DNA of 10,616 nt from assembly GCA_016650415.1 (NCBI GenBank), contig JAENVU010000175.1:1-10616 (forward strand), given 5' to 3'. Position numbers and translations under genes: made by a program. The notes under the pieces are model-generated. The model saw only the letters and a list, made by a program, of their open reading frames with translations, did no database searches and had not been told where the DNA came from. This DNA comes from Acidimicrobiia bacterium. GTDB taxonomy: Bacteria > Actinomycetota > Acidimicrobiia > IMCC26256 > JAENVU01. Below, piece by piece: positions 1 to 6,130 of the stretch. The stretch's first letter is position 1. The number at the start of each line of letters is the position of its first letter.

Positions 1-116
1 ACCGCGAGGAAGACGCTGACGAAGCCGTCGGCAAAGCCCCGCAACGCGCGGGCGATCACCACCCGCGGGACGTCGACGGTCGCGGAGTTCGGGAGGAGAC
101 GCCGAAGCCAGCTCAC
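1..116 (-). CDS. Probable MFS transporter, N-terminal fragment (runs off left edge)
   Basis: The minus strand reads open from a GTG at 116 to the window edge, giving 38 codons plus two bases. The peptide begins VSWLRRLLPN and continues through RALRGFADGFVSVFLA. An Arg-Ala-Leu-Arg-x-Phe-Ala-Asp-Gly stretch followed by a hydrophobic run is typical of the cytoplasmic N-terminus and first membrane helix of major facilitator superfamily permeases. The role would be proton-coupled uptake or export across the cytoplasmic membrane; the substrate cannot be told. No good Shine-Dalgarno sequence precedes the GTG. Instead, the GTG overlaps the TGA of an upstream minus-strand reading frame (GTGA, 113-116), which suggests translational coupling. 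Only about a tenth of a normal MFS protein is visible, so the family call rests on a short motif. Confidence 0.55.
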   Translation of the reverse strand, partial: MSWLRRLLPNSATVDVPRVVIARALRGFADGFVSVFLA

Positions 117-224
117 GCGGTGAGCACGTCCAGGATCTCGTCGCAGCAGATCTCGATCCCATCGACGGGCGCAGTCGGCACAGCCGCCGATCCTATGAGC
201 CCGCCCCCCAACCCGCGGCCACGA

Positions 225-269
225 CGTTTGGCGGGTGACGGGGCGGAGAGCGCACTCAGCCGCCAAACG
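225..269. repeat. Perfect 10-bp inverted repeat in a divergent promoter region
   Basis: CGTTTGGCGG at 225-234 is the exact reverse complement of CCGCCAAACG at 260-269, with a 25-base spacer. It lies upstream of both the leftward transporter and the rightward LEH-like gene, so it could be a pair of regulator half-sites or a long-loop RNA stem. The arms are 35 bp apart from start to start, between three and four helical turns. No regulator gene is visible beside it. Repeat content is certain; function is inferred. Confidence 0.5.
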
Positions 270-312
270 CTGATCGGCATGGGGAGACGAGCGCGGTTGG
301 CGCAGTTGCGCG

Positions 313-318
313 TAGGTT
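313..318 (+). promoter_or_regulatory. Candidate -10 element for the LEH-like/amidohydrolase pair
   Basis: TAGGTT fits the actinobacterial TANNNT -10 pattern. A transcript starting about seven bases downstream would have a leader of roughly 38 bases that includes the GAAAGG ribosome-binding site at 348-353. No convincing -35 box is seen at 16-19 bp upstream, so this is a weak call. Confidence 0.22.
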
Positions 319-362
319 GCGGCCGACCCCGCAGCGAACGTCCACCCGAAAGGCGCCACCCG

Positions 363-740
363 ATGAGCAACGAAGAGATCGTCAACACCTTCATGGCCCG
401 CATCACCTCGATGGACTTCGACGGGGCGCTCGAACTCGTGGCCGACGACATCGAGTACGACAACGTCCCGATGGGTCCGGTCTACGGGCCGGACGGGATC
501 CGGGGCGTGTTCGCACAACTCGAGGGCACCGTCGACAAGATGGAGTGGGTCATCCACCGGCAGGTCGCGAGCGGCGACCTCGTGCTCAACGAGCGCACGG
601 ACCGATTCGGAGCGGGCGACAAATGGGCCGACCTCCCGGTCGCCGGGATCTTCGAAGTCCACGACGGCAAGATCACCCTGTGGCGGGACTACTTCGACAT
701 GACCACGATGATGACCCAAGTCGGCACGCTCGCCGGCTGA
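363..740 (+). CDS. Limonene-1,2-epoxide hydrolase-family protein (NTF2/SnoaL-like fold)
   Basis: This 125-residue protein has the size of one NTF2-like cone domain. It carries what look like all five LEH active-site positions. Tyr32 and Asn34 lie in EYDNVP, matching the water-binding Tyr/Asn of Rhodococcus LEH. Arg78-Thr-Asp80 matches the Arg-x-Asp pair, and Asp109 lies in LWRDYFD. The Arg78-to-Asp109 spacing (31) is close to the 33 known in LEH. An intact set argues for epoxide ring hydrolysis rather than a SnoaL-type cyclase or a non-catalytic relative; the substrate is unknown. The ATG at 363 is chosen because GAAAGG (348-353) sits nine bases upstream and the protein starts at the usual family position, whereas in-frame upstream extension gives arginine-rich, unrelated sequence. 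The amidohydrolase gene follows after 26 bases and is probably co-transcribed. Confidence 0.85.
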   Translation: MSNEEIVNTFMARITSMDFDGALELVADDIEYDNVPMGPVYGPDGIRGVFAQLEGTVDKMEWVIHRQVASGDLVLNERTDRFGAGDKWADLPVAGIFEVHDGKITLWRDYFDMTTMMTQVGTLAG

Positions 741-766
741 CGCTCGCCGCCCACCCGGAGGTTTCG

Positions 767-1885
767 ATGACCGCGACCGCAACCCGACCGTGTATCTCGG
801 CGGATTCCCACATCACCGAGCCACCGAACAGCTACCTCGACCACATCGACGCCGCGTATCGGGATCGCGCGCCGCGGCTGCAGTACGACGAGACGCTCGG
901 CGACTGCATGATCATCGACAACGGTCAGTCGCTCGTACCGATGTGGCTGGTCGCCGCCGCGGGTCGTCCGACCGAGGAGGTCCGGCTCGACCTCGGGAAG
1001 CATTTCGACGATCTCCACCGAGGGGGCTGGGACCCGGAGGCGCGCCTGCACGACCAGGACGTCGACGGCGTGACCGCCGAAGTCATCTATCCCTCAGTCG
1101 GCATGGTGCTGTGCAATCACCCCGACCGCGACTACCAACACGCCTGCTTCGACGCGTACAACGAGTGGATCACGGAGTTCTGTTCGCACGCACCGGACCG
1201 GCTGATCGGACTCGGCCAGACCGCGGTGCGGACACCCGACGACGGCATCCGGGACCTCGAGGCGATCAAGGCCAAGGGATTACGCGGCGTCATGCTCCCG
1301 GGCTTCCCCGGTCAGGGCGACTACGACGATCCGATGTACGACGAGTTCTGGGATGCCGTCGTCGCGCTCGATCTCCCGGCGTCGTTCCATATCCTCACGA
1401 GCAAGGGCGACACACCGGGCTCGGACAGCGTGCGCGGCCCCAAGCTCAACTCGTTCATCTCGATCATCCGCGGCAACCAGGACATCATCGGAACCCTGAT
1501 CTTCGGCGCGGTGTTCGAACGTCACCCGGACCTGCGAGTCGTGTGTGTCGAGGCCGACGCCGGCTGGGCACCGCACTGGATGTACCGCGCCGACCACGCG
1601 TACGACCGGCACCGCAACTGGTTGACCGCCGGTGAGCTCACGACGTCGCCGAGCGCGACGTTCATGGAGCACATCTACTTGACCTTCCAGGACGACTGGG
1701 TGGCGTTCAAGACCGTCGACCTGATGAACGAGCAGCGCTTGATGTGGGCGAACGACTTCCCCCACAGCGACGCGACCTGGCCCGATTCGCAGGCGTTGCT
1801 GGCCGAACACGCGGCCCACCTCTCGCCCGAAACCCAATCGCGCATCCTGCACGACAACGCCGCCGCGCTCTACGGCGTGGCGTAG
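767..1885 (+). CDS. Amidohydrolase family 2 (metal-dependent TIM-barrel hydrolase/decarboxylase)
   Basis: The 372-residue protein shows the PF04909-type layout. The N-terminal metal-binding motif is Asp13-Ser-His15 (ISADSHITEP). His208 lies in ASFHIL after a strand, then comes ERHPDLRVVCVEADAGW (252-267), and the late acid Asp330 lies in MWANDFPHSDATWPDS. The C-terminus ends with the customary NAAALYG. Members cut C-N or C-C bonds (hydrolases, ACMSD/gamma-resorcylate-type decarboxylases). This longer subtype is common in actinobacterial and proteobacterial catabolic clusters for terpenoids, steroids and aromatics, so a cytosolic ring-cleavage or hydrolysis step is a reasonable inference. The ATG at 767 follows CGGAGG (756-761) by five bases. 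It lies 26 bases after the LEH-like gene, consistent with one operon. Its last 16 bases overlap the 3' end of the opposing kinase gene. Confidence 0.9.
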   Translation: MTATATRPCISADSHITEPPNSYLDHIDAAYRDRAPRLQYDETLGDCMIIDNGQSLVPMWLVAAAGRPTEEVRLDLGKHFDDLHRGGWDPEARLHDQDVDGVTAEVIYPSVGMVLCNHPDRDYQHACFDAYNEWITEFCSHAPDRLIGLGQTAVRTPDDGIRDLEAIKAKGLRGVMLPGFPGQGDYDDPMYDEFWDAVVALDLPASFHILTSKGDTPGSDSVRGPKLNSFISIIRGNQDIIGTLIFGAVFERHPDLRVVCVEADAGWAPHWMYRADHAYDRHRNWLTAGELTTSPSATFMEHIYLTFQDDWVAFKTVDLMNEQRLMWANDFPHSDATWPDSQALLAEHAAHLSPETQSRILHDNAAALYGVA

Positions 1886-2397
1886 GCGAAGCGGTCCGCC
1901 GCGATTCCTTCGACAATGAGATCGACGGTCTGCACGACCGGCGGCGGATCGACGACGACGTGGCGCGCATCGATGGCGGCGCGCGCGAACTCACCATGCA
2001 TCTTCCGAGTCGCGGCATCGTCGGAAAAGCCATGACCAGACCGGGTGGCCACCCGGTGCAGGCACGTCTCGATCGTCGGGAACAGGATCACGTAGTGGAG
2101 CACGTCGACGCCCGTCGCGGCGGCGAACGTCGGGAGGAACCACGGCCCGACCATGCCGTCGTAGACGGTCGTGTACCCACCCGCGGCGAACTGACCGGTG
2201 GCCCTCCCCGACGACTGCGTCACGATCTCGTTCTGACGGTGGGACTCCGGGAGCCACGGCGGGATCGCGCCACTCGCCAGGAAGCCGAAGAACGCGTCGC
2301 CCTCGACCAACACACTCTGGTCGAAGTTCTGCACCAGCGCGGCCGCGACCGTGGACTTCCCCGCGCCGGGAGGCCCGGTGAGCACGATCAACGCCAT
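1870..2397 (-). CDS. Small P-loop kinase / AAA-family ATPase
   Basis: This 175-residue protein begins MALIVLTGPPGAGKST, with Walker A at residues 8-16 (Lys14, Ser15, Thr16) directly after the first strand. That is the layout of small nucleoside, antibiotic and zeta-type kinases. The acidic VEGDAFF segment near residue 34 is where such kinases place a substrate- or metal-binding Asp. The later ILFPTIETCLHRVATR stretch resembles the strand and lid arginines of the AAA_33 / shikimate-kinase-like group. Length fits a single domain. It probably transfers the ATP gamma-phosphate to a small molecule; the acceptor is unknown, and no antitoxin gene sits beside it to suggest a zeta toxin. Upstream, GAGAA at 2409-2405 could be a weak ribosome-binding site, or GAGAAT could be a -10 box of a leaderless transcript. 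It is divergent from the phosphatase gene, and its 3' end overlaps the amidohydrolase gene by 16 bases. Confidence 0.8.
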   Translation of the reverse strand: MALIVLTGPPGAGKSTVAAALVQNFDQSVLVEGDAFFGFLASGAIPPWLPESHRQNEIVTQSSGRATGQFAAGGYTTVYDGMVGPWFLPTFAAATGVDVLHYVILFPTIETCLHRVATRSGHGFSDDAATRKMHGEFARAAIDARHVVVDPPPVVQTVDLIVEGIAADRFAYATP

Positions 2398-2414
2398 GCG
2401 CCGATTCTCGTCGA

Positions 2415-2442
2415 TCCGCTGGTGTGACCGGAAACCAGCGGA
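2415..2442. repeat. Perfect 9-bp dyad in the kinase/phosphatase promoter gap
   Basis: TCCGCTGGT (2415-2423) and ACCAGCGGA (2434-2442) are exact reverse complements separated by ten bases. The half-sites are 19 bp apart, about two helical turns, which suits a dimeric regulator; an RNA hairpin is the alternative. It lies 17 bases upstream of the kinase start and 41 bases upstream of the phosphatase start, so one bound protein could affect both genes. Confidence 0.5.
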
Positions 2443-2483
2443 AAGTGGCCCGTGGGGTCGGCCCGATCGGCGAGGCTGGGGGC

Positions 2484-3128
2484 ATGAGTTCCACCGATAC
2501 CCGACTCGTCGTGATTCGACACGGCGAGTCGATGGCCCAGGTCAACGGCATCATCTCCGGTCACGACACCTGCGTTGGCCTCTCCGACCTGGGTCGCGCC
2601 CAGGCCGCCGCCCTGCGCGAGCGACTCGTCCACACCGGGGAGTTGGCCGCACCCGACCGCGTCTACACGAGCAACCTGTATCGGGCGGTCGAGACTGCCG
2701 ACATCATCGGCACCGCGTTCGGCGACACGCCGCGGGTGCACGAGTGCGAATGGTGCGAGATCCGCGCCGGCGTCGCCGAAGGACTCACCTACGCCGAGTT
2801 CCGCGCGCAGCACAAGATGACGGCCGACTCCGACGACCCGTATCGCGGCCGCACCCCCGAAGGGGGCGAGAGCTGGGCCCAGTTCTACGAGCGCGCCGGT
2901 GCACGACTGCGACGGGTCGCGGACGACCATCCGGGTGAGCGAGTCGTCGTGGTCGCCCACGGCGGAATCGTGGCGGCCACCTTCGTGGCCCTCGGCGAAC
3001 TGCCCATGCGCATGGCCACCGACATCGCGTACGAGACGGTCAACACGTCACTGACCGAATGGCGGTGGACCGGCACCGAGTGGCGCCTGGTCCGCTTCAA
3101 CGACGCGGCCCATCTCGCGGGGTTGTGA
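2484..3128 (+). CDS. Histidine phosphatase family protein (phosphoglycerate-mutase-like)
   Basis: The 214-residue protein has the branch-1 histidine phosphatase core. Arg12-His13-Gly14-Glu15 follows the first strand (LVVIRHGES), with His13 as the expected phosphorylated residue. SDLGRAQAAALRERL follows, then the SNLYRAVETA helix with its conserved arginine. The CEIRAGVAEGLTYAEF segment includes the probable general-acid region, and His159 lies in VVVVAHGGIVAATF. PEGGESWAQFYERAGARL matches the usual ES..F..R helix. It should remove phosphate from a small molecule or protein, or act as a mutase; cofactor-dependent mutases are normally longer, so a phosphatase is more likely. The ATG at 2484 has GAGG at 2472-2475, eight bases upstream. 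An in-frame GTG at 2424 would place coding sequence inside the inverted repeat and add unlike residues. It is divergent from a kinase, and its 3' end overlaps the glycosyltransferase gene by 81 bases. Confidence 0.88.
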   Translation: MSSTDTRLVVIRHGESMAQVNGIISGHDTCVGLSDLGRAQAAALRERLVHTGELAAPDRVYTSNLYRAVETADIIGTAFGDTPRVHECEWCEIRAGVAEGLTYAEFRAQHKMTADSDDPYRGRTPEGGESWAQFYERAGARLRRVADDHPGERVVVVAHGGIVAATFVALGELPMRMATDIAYETVNTSLTEWRWTGTEWRLVRFNDAAHLAGL

Positions 3129-4328
3129 ACGGCGCCGTCGCGCGAGTGCGACGATGCCCGCGGCAGCCACCATCGTGATGACCGGTTCGATCGCGTAGCG
3201 ATAGCGGGGCATCCCCCAGAACACGACTGCGAAACAGAGCCAGTTCGCGCCGACCAGCGCCAGCAGCCCCGCGAGGGCCCGTCGGCGACTCCCCCGTCGT
3301 ATCGCCAGCGAGACCGTCCCGACGACGGCGAAACCTGCGGTCAGCACCCAGCCGACCCACGACACGGTCTTGGCCCACTCGACCGTGGACCGCGACACTC
3401 CCGCCCGGTACGGCGGACCGACATTCTTCCGGGTGCTGTAGTGCGCGACGTAGGTGGGCGCGCGGTAGAGCTCGTACGAATACCGCAGCGTCGTGCGGAT
3501 GAGGTCGGCCGGATGGTCGCGTATCAGATCGAGTCCGAGCGAGTACCCGCGACGGTTCATCGCCACCTCGTCGAGACCTCGCAGCGGCGTGAACTCGGGC
3601 TCGACGTAGCGATAGCCCTGTTCCCGGTGCGCCAGATAGAAGTTGAGCCCGCCCGAGGTCGAGAGCCCGGCGCCGCGCCCGACGACCATTTCGTTCCGCA
3701 GATACCAGGGCGTCACCACCAGCCCTGCCGTCACCGCGACGACGGCGGCAAGCGGGACCACGCGACGCCAGTTCGTCGCGCCGACGCGGAGCAACACGGG
3801 CACGGCAAGGAGGAAGAAGACACTTTCGGGGCGTACGAGGATGGCAACGCCGTACAGCACACCGACGCCGATCGCCCGCCGGCGCGTCAACGTGCGGCAC
3901 GTCATCGACCACGCAACGAGCAGGATCACGACCTGGAGATGCTCACTCGCGAGGACCGGGGCCCAGAACACGAAGGTGGGCAGGATCGCGACGAGCGCCG
4001 CAGTCACCAGTGCCGTCTGGCGGCTCAGGCCGAGTCGGATCGCGCACCAGGCCGAGAGCGGGATCGCTGCGGTCGCCACGAAGACGTTCAGCAGGCTGAG
4101 CCACCGATCCGACTGCCAGATCCACAATCCGAGTCCGAGGAACGCGGGATAGCCCGGAGTACGGAACGCCGTGGTGACTCCCCCGCGCGTGTAGACGCCG
4201 TCGGTGACCATGCGAATCGCGATGCTGCGGTACCCGAGGAAGTCCGACACCGGCTCGGGGTGCGCGATCCACCACCACGCAACGCGCAGCGCCAACCCGA
4301 CCACCGTGATGATCAGCAGCGTACGCAC
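3048..4328 (-). CDS. ArnT/PMT-like family 39 glycosyltransferase, polytopic membrane protein
   Basis: From a GTG at 4328 this gives 426 residues. A first helix (residues 4-22) is followed by an outside loop with the Asp29-x-x-x-Tyr33 motif (VSDFLGY) and FRTPGYPAFL, as in GT-C enzymes of the ArnT/PMT_2 group. About ten membrane segments can be picked out. AILVRPESVFFLL and TPWYLRNEMVVGRGAGLSTS match the usual inner and outer loop signatures. These enzymes transfer a sugar from a polyprenyl-phosphate donor to a lipid, glycan or protein on the outer face of the membrane; donor and acceptor are unknown. No ATG lies near the N-terminus, and the GTG is the only in-frame start that keeps the first helix without running deep into the SRPBCC gene, 37 bases upstream. 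The last 26 residues are encoded across the 3' end of the opposing phosphatase gene, an unusually long convergent overlap. Confidence 0.82.
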   Translation of the reverse strand: MRTLLIITVVGLALRVAWWWIAHPEPVSDFLGYRSIAIRMVTDGVYTRGGVTTAFRTPGYPAFLGLGLWIWQSDRWLSLLNVFVATAAIPLSAWCAIRLGLSRQTALVTAALVAILPTFVFWAPVLASEHLQVVILLVAWSMTCRTLTRRRAIGVGVLYGVAILVRPESVFFLLAVPVLLRVGATNWRRVVPLAAVVAVTAGLVVTPWYLRNEMVVGRGAGLSTSGGLNFYLAHREQGYRYVEPEFTPLRGLDEVAMNRRGYSLGLDLIRDHPADLIRTTLRYSYELYRAPTYVAHYSTRKNVGPPYRAGVSRSTVEWAKTVSWVGWVLTAGFAVVGTVSLAIRRGSRRRALAGLLALVGANWLCFAVVFWGMPRYRYAIEPVITMVAAAGIVALARRRRSQPREMGRVVEADQAPLGAGPPPFGQ

Positions 4329-4329
4329 A

Positions 4330-4348
4330 CCGGGGTCGGAGACCCCGG
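4330..4348 (-). promoter_or_regulatory. Hairpin immediately upstream of the glycosyltransferase start
   Basis: CCGGGGTC and GACCCCGG form a perfect 8-bp GC-rich stem with a three-base loop, ending one base before the GTG at 4328. It fills half of the 37-base gap after the SRPBCC stop codon. In mRNA it would cover the place where a ribosome-binding site should be, so it may limit translation of the membrane protein or act as a partial terminator. The structure is plain in the sequence; the role is inferred. Confidence 0.5.
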
Positions 4349-4365
4349 GCCGGGCTCGGGGCCGG

Positions 4366-4794
4366 TCAGCGGCCGGCGCGTGCCTCCGCTTCGGCCTTGA
4401 GTCCGGCGGCGAACTGATCGAATGCGGGCTGGAGGTCCGGCATCTTCTTCGCCACCATCCCGAGCATCGGCCCGGAGAAGACTTCACGCATGGTGAACGT
4501 CGTCTGGTTCGGAGTGGTTCCCACCAACGTGAAGGTCCGCACACCCTTGAATAGGCCGAGCGGCATCCCACCCGTCCAGGTCATGACCCGCTCGGGTTCG
4601 ACGATCGCGACCTTGACGGGGAATGCCCGTCCGGGGTTGACCTTCGAGAACAGTTTGATCTTCCCGCCCGGCGAGATCTCGCCTTCCATCTTCTCGACGC
4701 CGGAGTCCCACGTCACGTAGCCGCCGGCATCCGCGAGGATCGACCAGACCAGGTCCGCGGGCGCTTCGATGGTCGCTTCGGCCGTGTACTCCAT
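4366..4794 (-). CDS. SRPBCC (START/Bet v 1-like) domain protein
   Basis: The 142-residue protein starts MEYTAEATIEAPADLVWSIL. It shows the SRPBCC pattern: an N-terminal beta strand, ...IEAP...VW..L.D...Y..W (residues 9-29), a central beta-sheet with GGKIKLFSKVNPGRAF and PERVMTWTGG, and a long C-terminal helix (about 118-140). This fold binds a hydrophobic ligand in a cavity; members act as polyketide cyclases/aromatases, lipid carriers or stress proteins, so the precise job is open. The start is well supported by GGAGG (4807-4803) eight bases before the ATG. It is the first gene of a leftward pair with the glycosyltransferase and is divergent from the thiolase gene across 101 bases. Confidence 0.85.
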   Translation of the reverse strand: MEYTAEATIEAPADLVWSILADAGGYVTWDSGVEKMEGEISPGGKIKLFSKVNPGRAFPVKVAIVEPERVMTWTGGMPLGLFKGVRTFTLVGTTPNQTTFTMREVFSGPMLGMVAKKMPDLQPAFDQFAAGLKAEAEARAGR

Positions 4795-4834
4795 GTCGGA
4801 ATCCTCCGCTCGGGAACAGCGTTGCCTACCGTAC

Positions 4835-4865
4835 GTGACCTCGGCCCGGCGGGAGCGGCTAGACA
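4835..4865 (+). promoter_or_regulatory. Candidate promoter for the thiolase gene
   Basis: GTGACC (4835-4840) resembles a TTGAC-type -35 box and TAGACA (4860-4865) a poor -10 box, with a 19-bp spacer, slightly longer than usual. Transcription would start near 4873, giving a short leader of about 23 bases with the GGAGG site at 4886-4890. The heptamer GGCTAGA here (4858-4864) recurs at 8618-8624 before the lipoprotein gene. Both boxes are imperfect. Confidence 0.25.
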
Positions 4866-4868
4866 GTC

Positions 4869-4895
4869 CGGGTCCCGATCCCCCCGGAGGACCCG
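4869..4895 (+). promoter_or_regulatory. Hairpin covering the thiolase ribosome-binding site
   Basis: CGGGTCC (4869-4875) pairs perfectly with GGACCCG (4889-4895) around a 13-base loop, ending against the ATG at 4896 and taking in the end of the GGAGG site. A second pairing, TCCGGG (4867-4872) with CCCGGA (4883-4888), is mutually exclusive with it. GC-rich leaders form such stems by chance, so a regulatory role is only possible. Confidence 0.3.
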
Positions 4896-6107
4896 ATGCC
4901 CGAAGCAGTGATTGTCTCGACCGCCCGCAGCCCGATCGGCCGCGCCAACAAGGGCTCGCTCGTCGATGTCCGCCCCGACGACCTCGCCACGACCATCGTG
5001 CAAGCCGCGTTGGCCAAGGTCCCCCAGCTCGACCCCACGACCGTCGAAGACCTCATGATCGGTTGCGCGCAGCCGGCCGGCGAGCAGGGGTACAACCTCG
5101 GTCGCGTCGTGGCCATCCTCGCCGGACTCGACGACGTCCCCGGAACGACCGTCAACCGCTACTGCTCGTCGTCGCTCCAGACGATCCGCATGGCCGCCCA
5201 CGCGATCAAGGCCGGCGAGGGCGACGTGTTCATCGCTGCGGGGGTCGAGTGCGTCAGCCGGTTCGACAAGGGCCGCTCCGACGGCGGTCCCGGCACGACC
5301 AACGACCTGTTCTCCGAAGCACGGGCGCGCAGCAAGGCGCGCCAGGATGCCGGCGCGCCGGTGTGGACACCGGGAGGCGGTCTCGCCGACGTGTACATCG
5401 CGATGGGTCAGACCGCGGAGAACGTCGTGCAGGCCGAGGGCGTGACCCGCGAGGAGATGGACGAGTTCGCGGCCCGCTCCCAGCAGCGTGCGATCGAGTC
5501 GCAGAACAACGGTTTCTTCGAGCGCGAGATCATCCCGATCACGTTGCCCGACGGCACCGTCATGTCGAAGGACGACGGACCGCGCGACGGCACCACCGCA
5601 GAGAAGCTCGCGCAGCTCAAGCCCGTCTTCCGACCCGACGGTTCGGTCACGGCCGGCAACGCGTGTCCGTTGAACGACGGTGCGGCGGCCGTCATCGTGA
5701 TGAGCGACACGCGTGCGAACGAGTTGGGCATCACGCCGTTGGCGCGGGTCGTCTCGAGCGGCGTGTCGGGCCTCAACCCCGAGATCATGGGGCTCGGACC
5801 GATCGGCGCATCCCGTCAGGCACTGGCCCGCGCCGGATTGACCATGGACGACATCGACCTCGTCGAGATCAACGAGGCCTTCGCCGCGCAGGTCATCCCG
5901 TCGGCCAAGCACCTCGACATCCCGTGGGAGAAGCTGAACGTCCACGGTGGCGGCATCGCGCTCGGCCACCCGTTCGGTTGCACCGGCGCCCGCATCATGA
6001 CCACGCTCATCAATGGGCTCGAAGACGGCAACGGCCGCTACGGCCTCGAGACCATGTGCGTCGGCGGCGGCCAGGGCATGGCGATGATCGTCGAACGTCT
6101 GGCCTGA
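4896..6107 (+). CDS. Acetyl-CoA acetyltransferase / 3-ketoacyl-CoA thiolase
   Basis: The 403-residue length is normal for a complete thiolase. The acyl-accepting nucleophile is Cys90 in NRYCSSSLQ. NEAFAAQV holds the conserved Asn-Glu-Ala-Phe loop, His358 lies in GGGIALGHPFGCTGAR, and Cys388, the acid/base cysteine, lies in CVGGGQGMA. All catalytic residues are present. It either cleaves 3-ketoacyl-CoA with CoA (beta-oxidation) or condenses two acetyl-CoA; sequence alone does not decide, but the nearby acyl-CoA ligase and SDR genes favour a degradative role in the cytosol. The ATG at 4896 has GGAGG five bases upstream (4886-4890). It is transcribed alone, is divergent from the SRPBCC gene, and converges on the ligase gene with a palindromic terminator between. 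Confidence 0.95.
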   Translation: MPEAVIVSTARSPIGRANKGSLVDVRPDDLATTIVQAALAKVPQLDPTTVEDLMIGCAQPAGEQGYNLGRVVAILAGLDDVPGTTVNRYCSSSLQTIRMAAHAIKAGEGDVFIAAGVECVSRFDKGRSDGGPGTTNDLFSEARARSKARQDAGAPVWTPGGGLADVYIAMGQTAENVVQAEGVTREEMDEFAARSQQRAIESQNNGFFEREIIPITLPDGTVMSKDDGPRDGTTAEKLAQLKPVFRPDGSVTAGNACPLNDGAAAVIVMSDTRANELGITPLARVVSSGVSGLNPEIMGLGPIGASRQALARAGLTMDDIDLVEINEAFAAQVIPSAKHLDIPWEKLNVHGGGIALGHPFGCTGARIMTTLINGLEDGNGRYGLETMCVGGGQGMAMIVERLA

Positions 6108-6130
6108 TTCCCGAGCGTCCCTTTGGATTC

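Larger units (their letters stand above)
117..362. other. Intergenic region between divergent transporter and LEH-like genes
   Basis: These 246 bases separate the leftward transporter gene from the rightward LEH-like gene. They hold a perfect 10-bp inverted repeat (arms 225-234 and 260-269) and a possible -10 element TAGGTT at 313-318 facing right. On the minus strand there is a possible -10 element TAGGAT at 195-190, eight bases before a GTG at 181. That GTG opens a 22-codon frame ending at 113 (VPTAPVDGIEICCDEILDVL, then TA), whose stop overlaps the transporter start. Longer frames cross the region on both strands, but they have no family features and are probably not genes. I see no RNA gene here. 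Confidence 0.4.

Noticed and set aside
120..362. N-terminal extension of the LEH-like protein from 120
   Set aside because: The added residues are Arg/Pro-rich with no family features, cross the 225-269 inverted repeat, and the ATG at 363 has a proper Shine-Dalgarno sequence.
317..766. In-frame extension of the amidohydrolase upstream to 317
   Set aside because: The extra 150 residues are an Arg/Gly-rich out-of-frame reading of the LEH-like gene. The ATG at 767 has a good ribosome-binding site and the right family N-terminus.
2424..2483. Alternative GTG start for the histidine phosphatase
   Set aside because: It would start within the 2415-2442 dyad, has no ribosome-binding site, and adds 20 residues ahead of a core that normally begins close to the N-terminus.
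3441..4400. A 319-codon plus-strand frame opposite the glycosyltransferase
   Set aside because: It is highly charged and lacks any motif, while the minus strand shows membrane helices and GT39-type signatures.
4713..5969. A 418-codon open frame on the minus strand opposite the thiolase
   Set aside because: It is antisense to a gene with complete thiolase motifs, and its composition is typical of a shadow frame in GC-rich DNA.
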